This document shows, piece after piece, positions 1 through 12,397 of a stretch of 64,000 nt of DNA. The DNA is taken from contig OY728121.1 of NCBI GenBank assembly GCA_963277665.1, positions 1,655,444,062 to 1,655,508,061 of the forward strand. Reading direction: 5' to 3'. Position 1 is the stretch's first letter. Each line of letters opens with the position of its first letter. A model generated the notes under the pieces. It did no database searches and was not told where the DNA came from. It saw only the letters and a program-made list of their open reading frames with translations. This stretch comes from Viscum album. Lineage: Eukaryota > Streptophyta > Magnoliopsida > Santalales > Viscaceae. A program made the position numbers and the translations under genes.

Positions 1-550
1 TCATGGAATGAAATATGAGATGTGGATGTGTTTTGTATAAGCAAGGGCAGGGGTTGATATAATTGGTTTTCTCTTGGTTATCTTAATTAGTGCTACATTA
101 ATGTATTTTTAGTATGTTTGTATGCATGGTCTAGATGCTCTTTTAATATATAAAAATACTTTAAAACAGCTTATTGTGTTGGATTTTTCTATTAAATTAA
201 TAACTGTATGTAACTTTTTGGGTACAAACATTTTGTAACATTTTTTAAATGTTTCATAATCATGATTAAATCAGCCATACTCAATTAATATAAAGATCTC
301 CATTTTCAATCATGATCAAAACCATGAAGGTGAATTATGATGCAGCATTCTCTGTTTCTGCCATCTTTGTTTTTCTATTAGAGAGTTGTATGTGATTTGA
401 GTACCTATGTAATTGGAGGTTTGTGGAAATTTTTTATTCGATCTTGATAATGAAATAATTTTTTGTAATATTTGTCTTTACTGCATGAATCTTTAAATTT
501 TTTTAATTATATAATCTATTTCTTATAGTATCTCTCGAAATCAATTACAG

Positions 551-615
551 AGTGGGGGAGTTCCTCTAAAGAGCATGCAACCAGTTCCTACATTAATTAG
601 TTCATGTTATCTAGG
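551..615 (+). other. Candidate orphan exon of unknown origin
   Basis: A 65-nt block bounded by a plausible acceptor (attacag) and a donor (g|gtgag), open in the first frame and reading SGGVPLKSMQPVPTLISS near its start. It stands out from the surrounding AT-rich sequence and sits in the same Helitron as recognised captured exons. I do not recognise the protein. A chance open block is possible. Confidence 0.2.
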
Positions 616-1618
616 GTGAGATTAATTTTAATGTTTAATTTTGTTATTACTCAATAAAAAACTTTGCTGCTATTTTTTATATTGAAACATAATTTTTTTT
701 CGGGAATTCCATACTGTTATTCAACCAAGTATTCGTTGTGAAACTATGATATTTTGTTATGTTTTTTGATGGGTTGATTCTCAAAGAAGGTTTTCTATAC
801 AAGAAAGTATCCATTGAGAAAATAAACTATTGGGTGTAAATCCTTCATCGAAGGAGCTTGAAAATTTTCACCACTATATAAATGAGTATTCTGAACAGGC
901 AGACTTGATAACATGGATTTTTTGTGAAAAAATAAAAAACCATAGTCATGTAATTAGTTTTAAATGTGATATAGATGGATTTGGTGTGCATACTTTCTTA
1001 TTCATTGAGAATGTCATGGCCTATTTCATTTCACCATTTTGGTGTGCATGATTCTTTCCGTTGGTTTTTTGAAGCAGTATTATCTGGCCAACCTTATTAA
1101 AGTATCGTGAAATCTTTTCAAAATTTTCTACTAACCCATTCTAGGTCTGATCCTATAGTCATGGGTATCAAATAAGGGTATGTTATCATGGTAATGTAGC
1201 AATTTGGAACTCAATTGATGGTTAATTTATAAGGTTCACATGATGAAATTTTTTCTTGCACACCTTGACATTGCTGGTCTATTTTCAAAATAAAGTATTC
1301 TCAATCAGTATGAATGTCGTTTAAGATTACCATATATATGCTACTAACGTGGTACTATTGTTTCTCATCTTTGAACAACAATCTAACTGTTTACATAAGT
1401 TATTTCAATTATAGAACTAGCAGGTTAGTCAAGCAACATGACTGATATGAATGATGTAGATATCATGAAGGAATCAACAGTTGTATCAGTGGTTTTGTAA
1501 GTTTAACTCATTCCACTAGAAAATGTATTTAGTTTGTGTTCACTATTACTGCCTCTCCATTACTCTTTAGTTATTTATCTTTCCATTGATTTTTTCTGGC
1601 ATATCCCTTGTTTTTTAG

Positions 1619-1656
1619 AAACCTGGTGGAATAATTTCTCTTATGGATGAAGCCTG
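1619..1656 (+). pseudogene. Captured exon fragment resembling a plant myosin motor
   Basis: A 38-nt block between a pyrimidine-rich acceptor (ttttttag) and a donor (gtaagc) reads KPGGIISLMDEA plus a split TG codon. Plant class XI myosin heads carry a very similar KPGGII-LLDEAC segment before the variable motor surface, and the donor splits the cysteine codon that would follow. Only twelve residues are available, so the call depends on motif and splice phase. No other myosin exon was found nearby. As an isolated internal exon it cannot encode a functional motor. Confidence 0.5.
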
Positions 1657-1960
1657 GTAAGCAAGAAACCTCCAAAAATTACTTCCTTCCTTTCAAACCA
1701 TTTTGATACTGTGAGGCATTTAAAGATCATAATTATTATACAAACTTCTTTACATTATTTTCATCCATGAAATGGATTTTTAGGTGCAGGAAGATTCACT
1801 TTTGTTTGTATTTTTTCATATATTTCTAATTTGGAAATATTATTTGATTTCTTTACCTCTATAATATCATTGTTGCTCTGTCACCTGCATTCCATTGTAA
1901 GAAATCTGTTCCAGTGAAACCCATTTTGGTATTAATATTTTCTTCTTCATACTAGACATG

Positions 1961-2656
1961 TGTCCCTAAACACATCTTATTTCATTATAGTGACAACTGA
2001 TATGTGCCCCCCTTCTCGGTTCACTTAACCTTGAAGCTGCTCAATGACTCGTCTTAATCCTACGTTATGATTCCAACTCTAAAATCCCTCTATTGTTAAT
2101 ATAGATTCAAACCTGTATACATATGTTTTCTCTGTCCAACGCTTTCAGCTATTAATTATTCTTTGAACTTCATTTAATTATTTTCATCTATTACGTTGAT
2201 GTCAAGTGAAGAATAAGGATAGTTAATGTTCAATTTTCCCATTCCATTATTTTTGTTACCATATCTAATTTAATTATCTCCATAATTTCATCTCTAATAA
2301 AGTTGTGTCCATACACACTTCTTATTGCATTACAGTGACATGTGACATGTTCCCCCCTTCTCGGTTCACTTACCCTTGAAGCTGGTTGATGACTCATCTT
2401 ATTTCGACGGTATGTTTCCAACTGTTAAATCCCTATATTATTAATATAGATTCAAATCTGTATACATATGTTTTCTCTATCCAATGATTTCAGTTGATGA
2501 GTATTCTTTCAACTTCATTAAATTGTTTTCATCTATTAAGTTGATGTCAACTGACAAGAATAAGGATAGTTTATGCTCATTTTCCTCATTCCATTATATT
2601 TGTTACCATATGTCATTTCATTACCTCCATAATTTCATCTCTAATAATGTTGTCTT
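1961..2656. repeat. Tandem duplication, unit about 345 bp
   Basis: Two adjacent diverged copies: unit 1 about 1961-2305, unit 2 about 2306-2656. Both contain a C-rich block followed by ttctcggttcactta, then attcaaa-ctgtatacatatg, then a ttgttaccatat tract, in the same order, with an offset of 345 to 348 bp. Differences are scattered point changes and small indels, so the duplication is not recent. No coding sequence is seen in it. Confidence 0.8.
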
Positions 2657-4024
2657 CATGTCGTCACTAAAAAAATCAAACTATTCTTAGAAATACACTA
2701 CACTACCATAATTTTATCCTTTTGTTGATAAATTAATTAATATTTTAGGAATATTAAGATTACTTTTCATGAGTTATATTGAACTGTTCTAAGAACCTAT
2801 TCTGTAGTCAATCGACATGTAGAAATGCTGGATAATTTCACACATGGAGAACTACTGGATCATTTCAGATACGACGCAATCGGAAATGGAATTTCGAGCT
2901 GGTTACTTCTATAATTTTAACTTTTACATTCTTCTACCAGAATTTATGCCTTTCTGCTGTTATAAAATTCACCCATGTTTTCTATGAAAAATTGATTCTG
3001 TGTATACATCTTATGTGTCATTGGCACACGATTTTACAGTTCAACCTTGAATATGTCTATTACTCAGGTTATCTTTAATGAGTACTAATTTAATTCCATT
3101 AACATTAAAAAATTGAAATATTTCAGTGGATGTAGTGTATTATATGTATTACAAACTATCCCTTCAAGCCTAGAAATATTTAGGTTATAATTTAAATTAC
3201 AAGTACATGTTTCTAAATATTCTGGTTTTAACAGATGTGCGGTGCCATAACAGAACATACACTTCCTGTTTTTTATATTTTAGTTTTTGAACTAATTCCA
3301 TTGATGGAATGTTATATAATGACATAATTCATCACAATTTTTTGAAATTGTGGTGATAAAACTATCTCTATGGAATTTGGGAAAATAAGACAAATCCCAA
3401 ATGAGCTATGTAAGAGAAACATTTAACCCATTTTGTTATGATAATTTCCTTTCAATTAATGTTGATTGTATTCTAAAATGCATTTAATTGCATGGATTTC
3501 AACAATCTTCTCATGTTCACTTTGGGTTATAATTATGTTATTGAAAAACATAATGACTGAACATTTAATTAGAGATGAAATTATTTCTATGAGACCTGCA
3601 AGTTATATAAATGGTTGTGGACATTTTATTCTTGAATTTATTGATATATAATCTGAAAGTTATATGAATATTGGGAGTTGAATAGATGATTTAGAATTTC
3701 CATATGTTGTTTCAAGGTTACATCATTCCTTTCTCAAATTTTTTTAATGCTATATCTATTTTTGGTTTAAAAAATTTAGGCATACATCAAACACAAAAGA
3801 AAAAACCAAATTTGTGGAACCATGATTCGGGTTTTAACACTAAATATTTAAATTTAATATGTGTATTGATTTCTGTATGTTTTACATACATTTAAAATAT
3901 CTGTTGGGATTACATTTCTATATTGTATTTAAATTTATTGACTAAAGTTCTAGGAATGCAGTGTTTCATATAATTTTTGAATTGTATATTTGTTTTAAAT
4001 ATTGTCTATTTTCCTTGCATGTAG

Positions 4025-4261
4025 TACTATCTCCATGGGAGATATGATTTGGTCACATTCGACAACCTCTTGAAGCAAGCTGGCCTAGACCTTCATCTCA
4101 GAATCAAGACTTCTTTCTGCGCCGAGTGGAATTTGGGGTAATTTTTCAATTATTTTGTATGTAAAACATATTACTGTGTTTGAATTCAAGAACTTTAACT
4201 GTATTTAATTCTTTGAAATTCATAGTGGTTTCCCTTTTTGGCTGAAATATTACTGTGTTAG
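4025..4261 (+). pseudogene. Captured GH35 beta-galactosidase gene fragment (two exons)
   Basis: Exon A (4025-4137) follows an intact acceptor (tgcatgtag) and ends at a donor (g|gtaatt). It reads [20 protein letters not shown], then [13 protein letters not shown], matching the conserved plant beta-galactosidase block in which GRYDLV and a CAEWNFG motif precede the catalytic region. After an 88-bp intron, exon B (from 4226, acceptor catag) reads GFPFWLKYY, the expected continuation, and the phase-2 join restores the glycine codon. GH35 enzymes remove terminal beta-galactose from cell-wall and glycan substrates. Only about 50 residues are present, without the catalytic glutamates, so this is a non-functional piece carried by the Helitron. 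Confidence 0.85.
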
Positions 4262-4315
4262 AAGCAAGCACTCCCAGATGTTCATATCAGAATCGGTCCT
4301 TAGGTCTATGCCATG
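4262..4315 (+). pseudogene. Degenerate second copy of the beta-galactosidase exon A core
   Basis: Directly after exon B, in another frame, the sequence reads KQALPDVHIRIGP, a stop, then VYA. This resembles the KQAGL-VH-RIGPYV core of the same exon already present about 165 bp upstream. It is closer to the family consensus at RIGP than the upstream copy, so it may come from a second capture or a template jump and not from a simple local duplication. Only 18 codons; chance similarity is not fully excluded. Confidence 0.45.
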
Positions 4316-4931
4316 TGTTATTTCAGGTGATTCTAAAGGTTTATTCTATTTGTTTTTCTAATCTTAAAAGTGAATATGCACCCAGCATAAATAGCACTAT
4401 GCAGTCTTTGGACATCACCGTATTGGTGTTTCATCGTGTTTCTTTTAATGATTTGTTAGTGTTAAATTTTTTTATTGTAATGGGACATTGGTTAACTGAG
4501 AAAAGTCTATTTTAACCCATCATTTGGGTGAGATCTTCAAAATAATTATATCCACTAAATTATAAAGTGAGGTTGTCGAGTTTATCTAACACATATTATT
4601 GAAAACTCTTGTAAGTAATTATTATTCTGATGCTTTTAGTGTTTTCCATTGCATTACACCTCAAGAGGGTAGCACTTTTCTATTTCTATTTAAATGTTTC
4701 TTTTAAATTACATCCTTTTCTATGACGTGGTGTTTTCATGATCAAATTCTCCTCCTTCATCTTGACTCTATTGTTAATATCTTGAATGTATATATCTTAT
4801 CAATTATTCTTGAGGATTCTATTTGTCATTATTTTAGTCAATGATGTGAATTTTTTATATCCTTCAGTTGTTCAGTATTATTACTCATGTCAGAGCATCC
4901 TTAGCCCCCATTTTCATTTCATGCTAGGTAG

Positions 4932-5604
<673 letters not shown>

Positions 5605-6242
5605 GTAAGAAGCAAAAACCATTTACCTTATACATGAAATTTCAAACCTATTATATTTCATCTACTGATTACGTTATTTTTTTTTCAATAGGTCAACATG
5701 GATATGAATTTAAAAACGAAGATTCAACTCCACAGGTTGCTAATTTGGATTCTCCTACTTTGACTTGTGATTTTTAAAGACAAATTTGATGACGAATTTT
5801 TATTCATTTTTCAGTTGTTGGGTTAGCTAACATTCAGCTCTTTATTTGGAATAATAAAACTAGAATTTTATAATGTCTTCTTCTTGGACCCTACAAATTA
5901 TAATAGTGGAATGATTCTTCTTTTCATTGTCTATTCTTGTGATGTTTATTCATATCCAATCCTTTGTTTTTTATTTTCAAAATTTGAATTATCCATTTGA
6001 ATTAATTTTTTCATTGATATCATTGATATCTCCATCTTGAACACTTAACAAAAAATATTTATTCCTGATTAATTCTACTAAATATTGTCATTTCTATGAT
6101 GTCTCAAAAATTTCTCCACCCCACTAGTATTCTAATAACATGTTCCACTTATTTGTGATTTAAATATATACAATATTAATTTTCATTATTAACTTTTAAT
6201 AATAGTTTTCTCATACTCAATGTAAGCATTTATTTATAGAGT

Positions 6243-6269
6243 CGTGCGTACGCACGGGCGATGTACTAG
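6243..6269 (+). other. Helitron 3' terminal hairpin and CTAG end
   Basis: Positions 6243-6256 form the perfect palindrome CGTGCGTACGCACG. It is followed by GGCGATGTA and CTAG at 6266-6269, with T at 6270. A GC-rich stem about ten bases before CTRR, inserted before T, is the standard Helitron terminator and stands out in the AT-rich surroundings. Confidence 0.85.
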
Positions 6270-7789
6270 TTTGTAATAAACTTTTAACTAATGAATCATC
6301 ATCATGGTATATAACCCAAAATAATTATAAGATAATTTATATATCCTTAATTTAATTAAAAATATATATTAACAATTCTTGATGTTTAACCACATTTCAA
6401 ATGAACTTCCATTCATGAAAGCATGTAAACTAATCATGGAAACCATGGAAGAAAATGCTTCCAAACCTATAAAATTGAACCTCTTAAACCCATTAAAAGG
6501 GCCATGAATGAACCTAATAAGGTTATAATAAATCAATTAAATGTATAGGAGGTTCTGTTATTATTAATTAATGAATCTAAATTTTATTATTCAGGTTATT
6601 AAAACAAACGAATAACACACTTGAGAAAAACATAAGGGGTTTCTCATCTCACTTTCATTTCTGTGAGATTTTCATTGTTCGCCAATTATTTGTTGTATGT
6701 GGTATCTATGTACTTTCATTTGATATATAATAGCATGATTCTATTTATATTCATGTTATTCAATGATTCATTTTATTTTTATTAAGTTCTTGTCATATGA
6801 TTCAACTGATTACATTGTGGTAAGGGACTTTGTATCAACTACCTTTTCGTTGTGACTAACTTTGTATTGTGCACCTAATAATCCTTATGTAGTGTACCTA
6901 CTTCCCATTAGAGATCACTTTTAATTTGAAATTATATTTATATTAAATATCCATAATCTCATGCCATGGATATGTTTGTTGTCTAAACCTTATACCATTT
7001 CACATACGGTGTTTATTCGGAAAGTTATTTTAATTGTGGAAATATTGATGAATATGTATACTTTACTCTATACGGATATTGAAAAGGAATATTGATATTG
7101 TATTGAATCAATGTATAAATAATTATTTGGACATGCAGTGGCGGTTGGGGCCCACTATATCTCATCGATTCATCAGTAGGTCTCATGAGACAAATCAGTT
7201 GGCGACAAACCCTTCAAGTTTGTTTCCAAAAATCAGACGGGTTTCTACCCATAGAACTAAACTATTTTAATGGTATTATGGTTTCATGTTCTAGATACAT
7301 GAAGTCTGATTAATAATAATTCTCATTATTCATTATTAGTTATTACTATCCATGAGGATTTCACTATTACAAAATCTATGGATGCAGTTTAATTCTTAGT
7401 TTATTAATGGCGTGAGTTTTTCATTTATTCACCTTGCCATATTGATTATGTCAGATTGATTATGATTCACTTATTATTGTATTCATGCTTCTGCTATTTT
7501 TAACCCTTACTGATCATTTGATCTCACCCCTTTCATTGTTTACTTTCAACAGGTGACAAAGAGGAGATCATTTATTGAGTTCTTGTGGATGCAGTTTTTT
7601 AGTTTTCATAATGTATTGTAATTTTTAAACTTTTCCAATGTAATTTGAGTAACTTCTATGTATCTAGTTTTTTCAAGACTACTAAACTGATCATTCCTTA
7701 AGGATTTTTATTCCTTATAACCATTCCAATATCGCAAGTAATGCACTAGCTCCAGTCTAGAGGGGTCGGGGTGTTACATGATGTGTAAT
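6270..7789. other. Unassigned AT-rich stretch, possible LTR remnant at its end
   Basis: No gene or clear repeat seen. The end at 7762-7778 (aggggtcggggtgttaca) resembles the 3' end of many plant gypsy LTRs, finishing in CA, but I find no matching partner LTR or primer-binding site next to it. A solo LTR ending at 7778 is possible; its start is not determined. Confidence 0.3.
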
Positions 7790-7879
7790 GAAACTTTTAA
7801 AAACAAAGCCCCAAATGATTCTTAAGAGGACCTGGAAAGCCATTCTGAACAAAACCAAACATGGGGAACTTCACCTTAT

Positions 7880-8740
7880 TCTAAAAATCCACAAAGAACT
7901 ACTGTAATTTATAAACTTAGAGAAGATTAAATCCTTAGGGATAAACTTACAACACTCTATAGGAAGGTTGAAGAGATTGACCTTAGGAAAATCCTTGAAA
8001 TCCAAACTATAGACCCTGTTTGCACAATTTATGAAAACATGACCATAAGACAGACAACTTCCCAACCATTCCATCCATCAAGGATGTTCTTTTAGGAGGA
8101 CCCCCAGTAGAAGTGAATTCTTTGAACTTTCAAAAGCCTCAAAACCAAAACAACTTCAACCCAAGGTATAATGACCACCCATGCTTCCGCTGGAAAGATA
8201 ACCAACAACCTAGCCAACCACATGGACAAAATCCTTACCCCCACTAGAACTACCAAACCCATAACCAGTTCCAAACCCAACGTATCCAATACCAACAGCC
8301 ACTGATCCATTTTCAACAAACCATCCCACCTCCAAAATACCCCTAGGATAAATCAATCTTCTCAAGCACCAACCCCAACTATTCCACAAAGCCTACTAGA
8401 ACAATTGTGCAAACAAATGGAAAGAATGAACTCAGAAGTATCTTTTGTAAAACAAGAACTTCAAACCATCAAAACTAGAAAGGCACCCATTCCTACACTA
8501 GCCATTCCACAACAAATAGTAAGGGTAGAGTCAAGTTGCACTCAAAAAACTCATGAAAAACTAAAGGTTGTGATAGTTTTAAGAAGTGGGAAATCAATTA
8601 AGAAACCTGAACAAATAAGTCAGAAACCATGTGAAGCTTCAAACTCTAATGAAAATTCAAATGAACCACAAGATCAAACTGAGGAAACTGATAACAATGT
8701 GAAAGAAACAACTCCTCAACAAATAACCCCACAACCTGCA
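7880..8740 (+). pseudogene. Athila-type gag remnant
   Basis: Broken plus-strand reading with a glutamine, asparagine and proline-rich stretch (QKPQNQNNFNPRYNDHPCF and similar), then an open segment from 8405 beginning near MERMNSEVSFVKQELQTIK, a likely coiled coil. This low-complexity Q/N/P region between capsid and protease is typical of Athila-group gag. Several stops occur between 7880 and 8400. No zinc knuckle is seen. Confidence 0.55.
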
Positions 8741-8949
8741 CCATTTCCTCAACGCATGAGGGGGAAAACCAAGCCTGAATTGAGTGAAACAATAAGGGAA
8801 ATATTCTCCCAAGTCAATTTGAACATTCCCATTATCAATGAAATCCAAACAATAACTGCCTACTCAAATTACCTTAAGGACTTGTTCACTTTTAAAAGAA
8901 AATTTTCACATAAAAACCAAGTTCTTTTGGCTGTTAATGTGAGTACCAC

Positions 8950-9310
8950 CATTAAAGAAATTGTTCCTCCTAAGTTGAAAGACCCGGGTTTCCCTTACAT
9001 CAATGTTGAAGTAGGAGAGAGAAAATTTGTCAAGGCCTTGTGTGACCTAGGTGCTAGTGTCAATATCATCCCCTATGTTGTGTACTACCAGTTAGGCCTA
9101 GACGAGCTCCAACCCACATCTGCCGCACTTTAACTTGCTGATTGTAGCATTAGGGTTCCAAAGGGGATTTTAAAGGACGTTATGGTAAAGGTTGAAAACT
9201 TTATCTACCCTGCTGACTTAATTGTCCTTGAAAACCATCCAAACTTAGGAAATAAGTAACAAACCCCAATCATCCGTGGTCATCCTTTCCTTGCAACAAT
9301 CAAATCTGTT
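8950..9310 (+). pseudogene. Athila-type aspartic protease remnant
   Basis: Retropepsin region reading KFVKALCDLGASVNIIPYVV then YYQLGLDELQPT. The catalytic triad position is DLGA where retropepsins have D-S/T-G-A; D-L-G-A is the usual form in Athila elements. A stop near 9131 cuts the frame, and downstream homology continues with further stops (9257 onwards). Part of the decayed polyprotein. Confidence 0.7.
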
Positions 9311-9616
9311 ATCTGAGTTTGAAATAGGAACACGACCATCAACTTTGGAAACATGAGTCTAGACTTGAACATCTATAATGAAATCTCACAAATAGGTGAT
9401 GATGAGGACATTCATGAAGTAAAAATGATAGGAAGAATTGATAATGAATCTATAGAACACTAAGGAATATTTGATGGATTTTTAAGTCAGGATGAGACTG
9501 ATTTCCTTTGTTCACATGAAGGAAGTTTATCTCCTTGGATTGAATAATTTTCAAATTGCTCTTATGATGAAGTTTTAGGTGCAACAAGTAGTGAAACCTT
9601 TCAGGAAACCACTTTC

Positions 9617-10625
9617 ATGGAGACCACTCCAACCTCCTTCCCTAAATCTGATCAAGCCAATCTAGTAGCTAAAACTTCTACTTGTGGGCAATCAATCCTA
9701 TCTAAAACTCTAGGAAACAAAATTGATCTTGATCCAATGTCCCAATATTCTGATGAAATTATGAACCAACCTAATCTTGAGTTGAAGGAACTTCCCGCTA
9801 CACTCAAGTACACCTTCCTAAGAGACAATCAAACACATCCTATTGTCATTTATTCTTCTCTTGAATCCAATCATGAGAGGATGGTTCTAGATGTCCTTTG
9901 GAAACATAAGAAAGTCATTGGTTGGACACTGTCTGATATTCCTAGGATTAGCCCACTTATCAGGACTCATAGGATTGTTCTAGAATCTGATTTAAAGCCA
10001 TGTTGTCAACCTCAATGGCGAATCAATCCTAATCTCATGGAAGTAGTGAGAAAAGAACTTATGAAATTGTTAAAAGCTGGTATCATCTATCCCATAGCTG
10101 AGAGTGAGTGGGTGAGCCCAATCCAAGTGGTTCCAAAAAAGTCTGGAATCACAGTGATAACCAATAAGGATGGAGATATTATTCTAACAAGGGTGAGTAG
10201 TGGATGGTGAGTCTTCATCGACTATTGGAAGCTAAACTCATTTACTAAGAAGGACCATTTCCCCTTACCATTCATTGACCAAGTCCTTGAGAGAGTGGCA
10301 GGTCATGCCTTCTACTATTTCTTAGATGGGTACTCGGGGTATAATCAAATTGAGGTCTCCCTAGAGGATCAAGGGAATAATGCATTCACATGTCCATTTA
10401 TGACCTTTTCTTTCAAATTCATGCCCTTTGGGTTATGAAATGCCCCTGGAACCTTCCAGCGGTGCATGATGAGAATATTCTCAGACATGGTAGGGAATTT
10501 TCTAGAGGCATTCATGGATAAATTCTATGTGTTTGGGGATACATTTGAGGGAAGTCTGAAGAATGTGGAGATAGTATTTTCAATATGTGCGGAAAATAAT
10601 CTAGTCTTAAAATAGGAAGAATTCC
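9617..10625 (+). pseudogene. Athila-type reverse transcriptase, disabled
   Basis: An open block at 9617-10210 covers the linker and RT N-terminus (LPATLKYTFLRDN, IGWTLSDIPRISP, SEWVSPIQVVPKKSG). A TGA at 10208 interrupts it, then homology continues: FIDYWKLN, HFPLPFIDQVLERVAGHAF, FLDGYSGYNQI, then FMDKF at about 10513-10527. The catalytic pair should be FMDD, so the second aspartate is replaced by lysine. Further in-frame stops lie near 10437 and 10614. The enzyme cannot be active. Confidence 0.85.
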
Positions 10626-11310
10626 ATTTCATGGTTAAAGAGGGACTAGTTCTAGGCTATCTGGTCTCAGGTAGGGGGATTGAAGTTGATAAATCCAAGG
10701 TTGACATCATTCGTCACCTTCCATCACCCAAAACTATCAAGGAAGTGAGTTATTTCTTAGGAAATGATGGTTTCTATAGAAGGTTCATTAGGAATTTGAG
10801 CTCTATTTCTCAAAAACTTTGTGCTCTATTGGTGAAAGATGCTCCATTTTTATGGAAAGGAATCTACGAGGAATTATTCTTTACACTCAAGTCAGCTCTT
10901 ATATCTCCACATATCATGTAATCTCCAAATTGGAAACTTCCTTTTGAGCTCATGTGTGATGCGAGTGACTTCGTTGTTGGAGTATTCTTAGGAAAACAGT
11001 GTGAGAAAAATCCACATGTCATTGCTTATGCAAGAAAATCATTAAATGATGCACAAATCAACTACACCACCACTAAGAAAGAGTTTCTTTATGTTTTCTT
11101 TTCCTTAGAGAAATTCAGGTCCAATCTCTTAGGATCACCCATCATTGTCTTCACTAACCATTCATCCCTGAAATACCTTTTCCAAAAACAAGATTCCAGG
11201 GCTAGACTGATTAGGTGGGTCCTTATCTTACAAGAATTTGACCTCACAATCATGGATAAAAAGGGTGTTGAAAATGTTGTAGCTGATCACCTCTCTAGTA
11301 TGGAATTTCT
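10626..11310 (+). pseudogene. Athila-type RT connection and RNase H remnant
   Basis: Continues the RT thumb (GIEVDKSKVDIIRHLPSPKT, FYRRFIRNL), one stop at 10919, then the Ty3 RNase H domain: CDASDFVVGVFLGK, VIAYARKSLNDAQ, FTNHSSLKYLF and [10 protein letters not shown]. The RNase H residues D (CDAS), E (TKKEF) and D (the FTNHSS motif, normally TDH, here N) can be placed, so one acidic position looks lost. It runs straight into integrase sequence at about 11310. Confidence 0.8.
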
Positions 11311-11640
11311 CACAAAGTGTCCACTGCTTACCACCCACAAACCAATGGTCAATCTAAGTTAGCCAATCGAGAAATCAAACATATTCTTGAGAAAAATGTT
11401 AATCCATCTATGAAAGATTGGTCGAATAAACTCTTAGATGCTCTTTGGGCCTATCGAACCGCACATAAAACCATTTTAGGAATGTCCCCATACAGGTTGA
11501 TTTATGGTAAAGCATTCCATTTCCCAATGGAAATTGAACATAAGGCCTTTTGGGAAATTAAGAAAATGAATTATTACCTATCATTCATCGAAACAAAAAG
11601 GAAATTAGATCTCAATGAACTTTAGGAACTTAGGATGGAG
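11311..11640 (+). pseudogene. Athila-type integrase, C-terminal part only
   Basis: Starts abruptly at [20 protein letters not shown], the segment around the third acidic residue of the DDE core, and continues [20 protein letters not shown] and [17 protein letters not shown]. The HHCC zinc domain and the first two catalytic aspartates are absent: RNase H ends (SSMEF) only a few bases earlier, so an internal deletion removed most of the domain. Homology with stops continues to about 12030, including the lineage-typical gctgcgcgggaggcaaccca at 12010. Confidence 0.8.
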
Positions 11641-12332
11641 GCTTATGAAAATTAAAGGATCAATAAAGCTAAAGTAAAAGCCTACCAGTCTTGAAATATT
11701 AAAACCAAACACATTGTACCAGGTAAACCTATTCTTTTTTATTGTTCTAAACTTAATTTACACCCAGGAAAGTTGAGGTCTAGATGGTCAGGTCCATACA
11801 TAGTGCATAAGGTGTACCCCATGGGGCTGTAGAAATTCAAGATCTCACTAGTGGTCAAACCTTTAAAGTTAATGGTCATAGAGTCAAACCATTCATTTAA
11901 CCATACCAAAAAAATGAATTTGATGAAAACTTGTGTGAACCAACCTTAGATGAGGAAAATAATTAAATAATTAAGGGTCTATGTCGAGCTAGCAACATTA
12001 AACAAAAGCGCTGCGCGGGAGGCAACCCATGGTTTCCATGTTTCCAATATTTTGGAATCATATTTATTTTTTAGGATTAATTAATCATTTTGAAATTTAA
12101 AAAAAATAGACAGTTGACCTGTTCTTCTATTATGAGTATGAATGGTTATGAAAGGGGAACACCACATTCATCTGTGTCACGTGGTGTGATCCTTGAGAAA
12201 TACCTTACCCAGAAATCTAAAAAGAAGAAAATTCATCATCAGTTCATTTTTTATGTGTTTGTAGGTTAAAATAAAAAAAAATAAAAGGACACGTCATAGG
12301 TTGTGAAGAAAACCCCATCACAACCGACGAAG

Positions 12333-12397
12333 CTGCGAGGACTCGATCCCAGGACTGAAGAGAGACAGAGGTGCGCGCTTACCACTGACCTACAACT
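12333..12397 (-). other. tRNA-like segment inside the Athila 3' region
   Basis: On the minus strand there is an A-box-like D arm (TAGGTCAGTGGTAAGCG, 12376-12392) and 25 nt further a B-box-like T arm (GGGATCGAGTCC, 12339-12350). The arrangement resembles a tRNA gene or a tRNA-derived SINE head, but the acceptor stem and anticodon arm do not fold convincingly, so it is not called as a tRNA. Confidence 0.4.

Noticed and set aside
771..830. Possible Helitron 5' end TCTATAC near 796
   Set aside because: Preceded by T and not A, and without supporting copies; seven bases are too few in this composition.
12333..12397. Functional tRNA gene
   Set aside because: D-arm and T-arm-like blocks exist, but no acceptor stem pairing or anticodon arm is credible.
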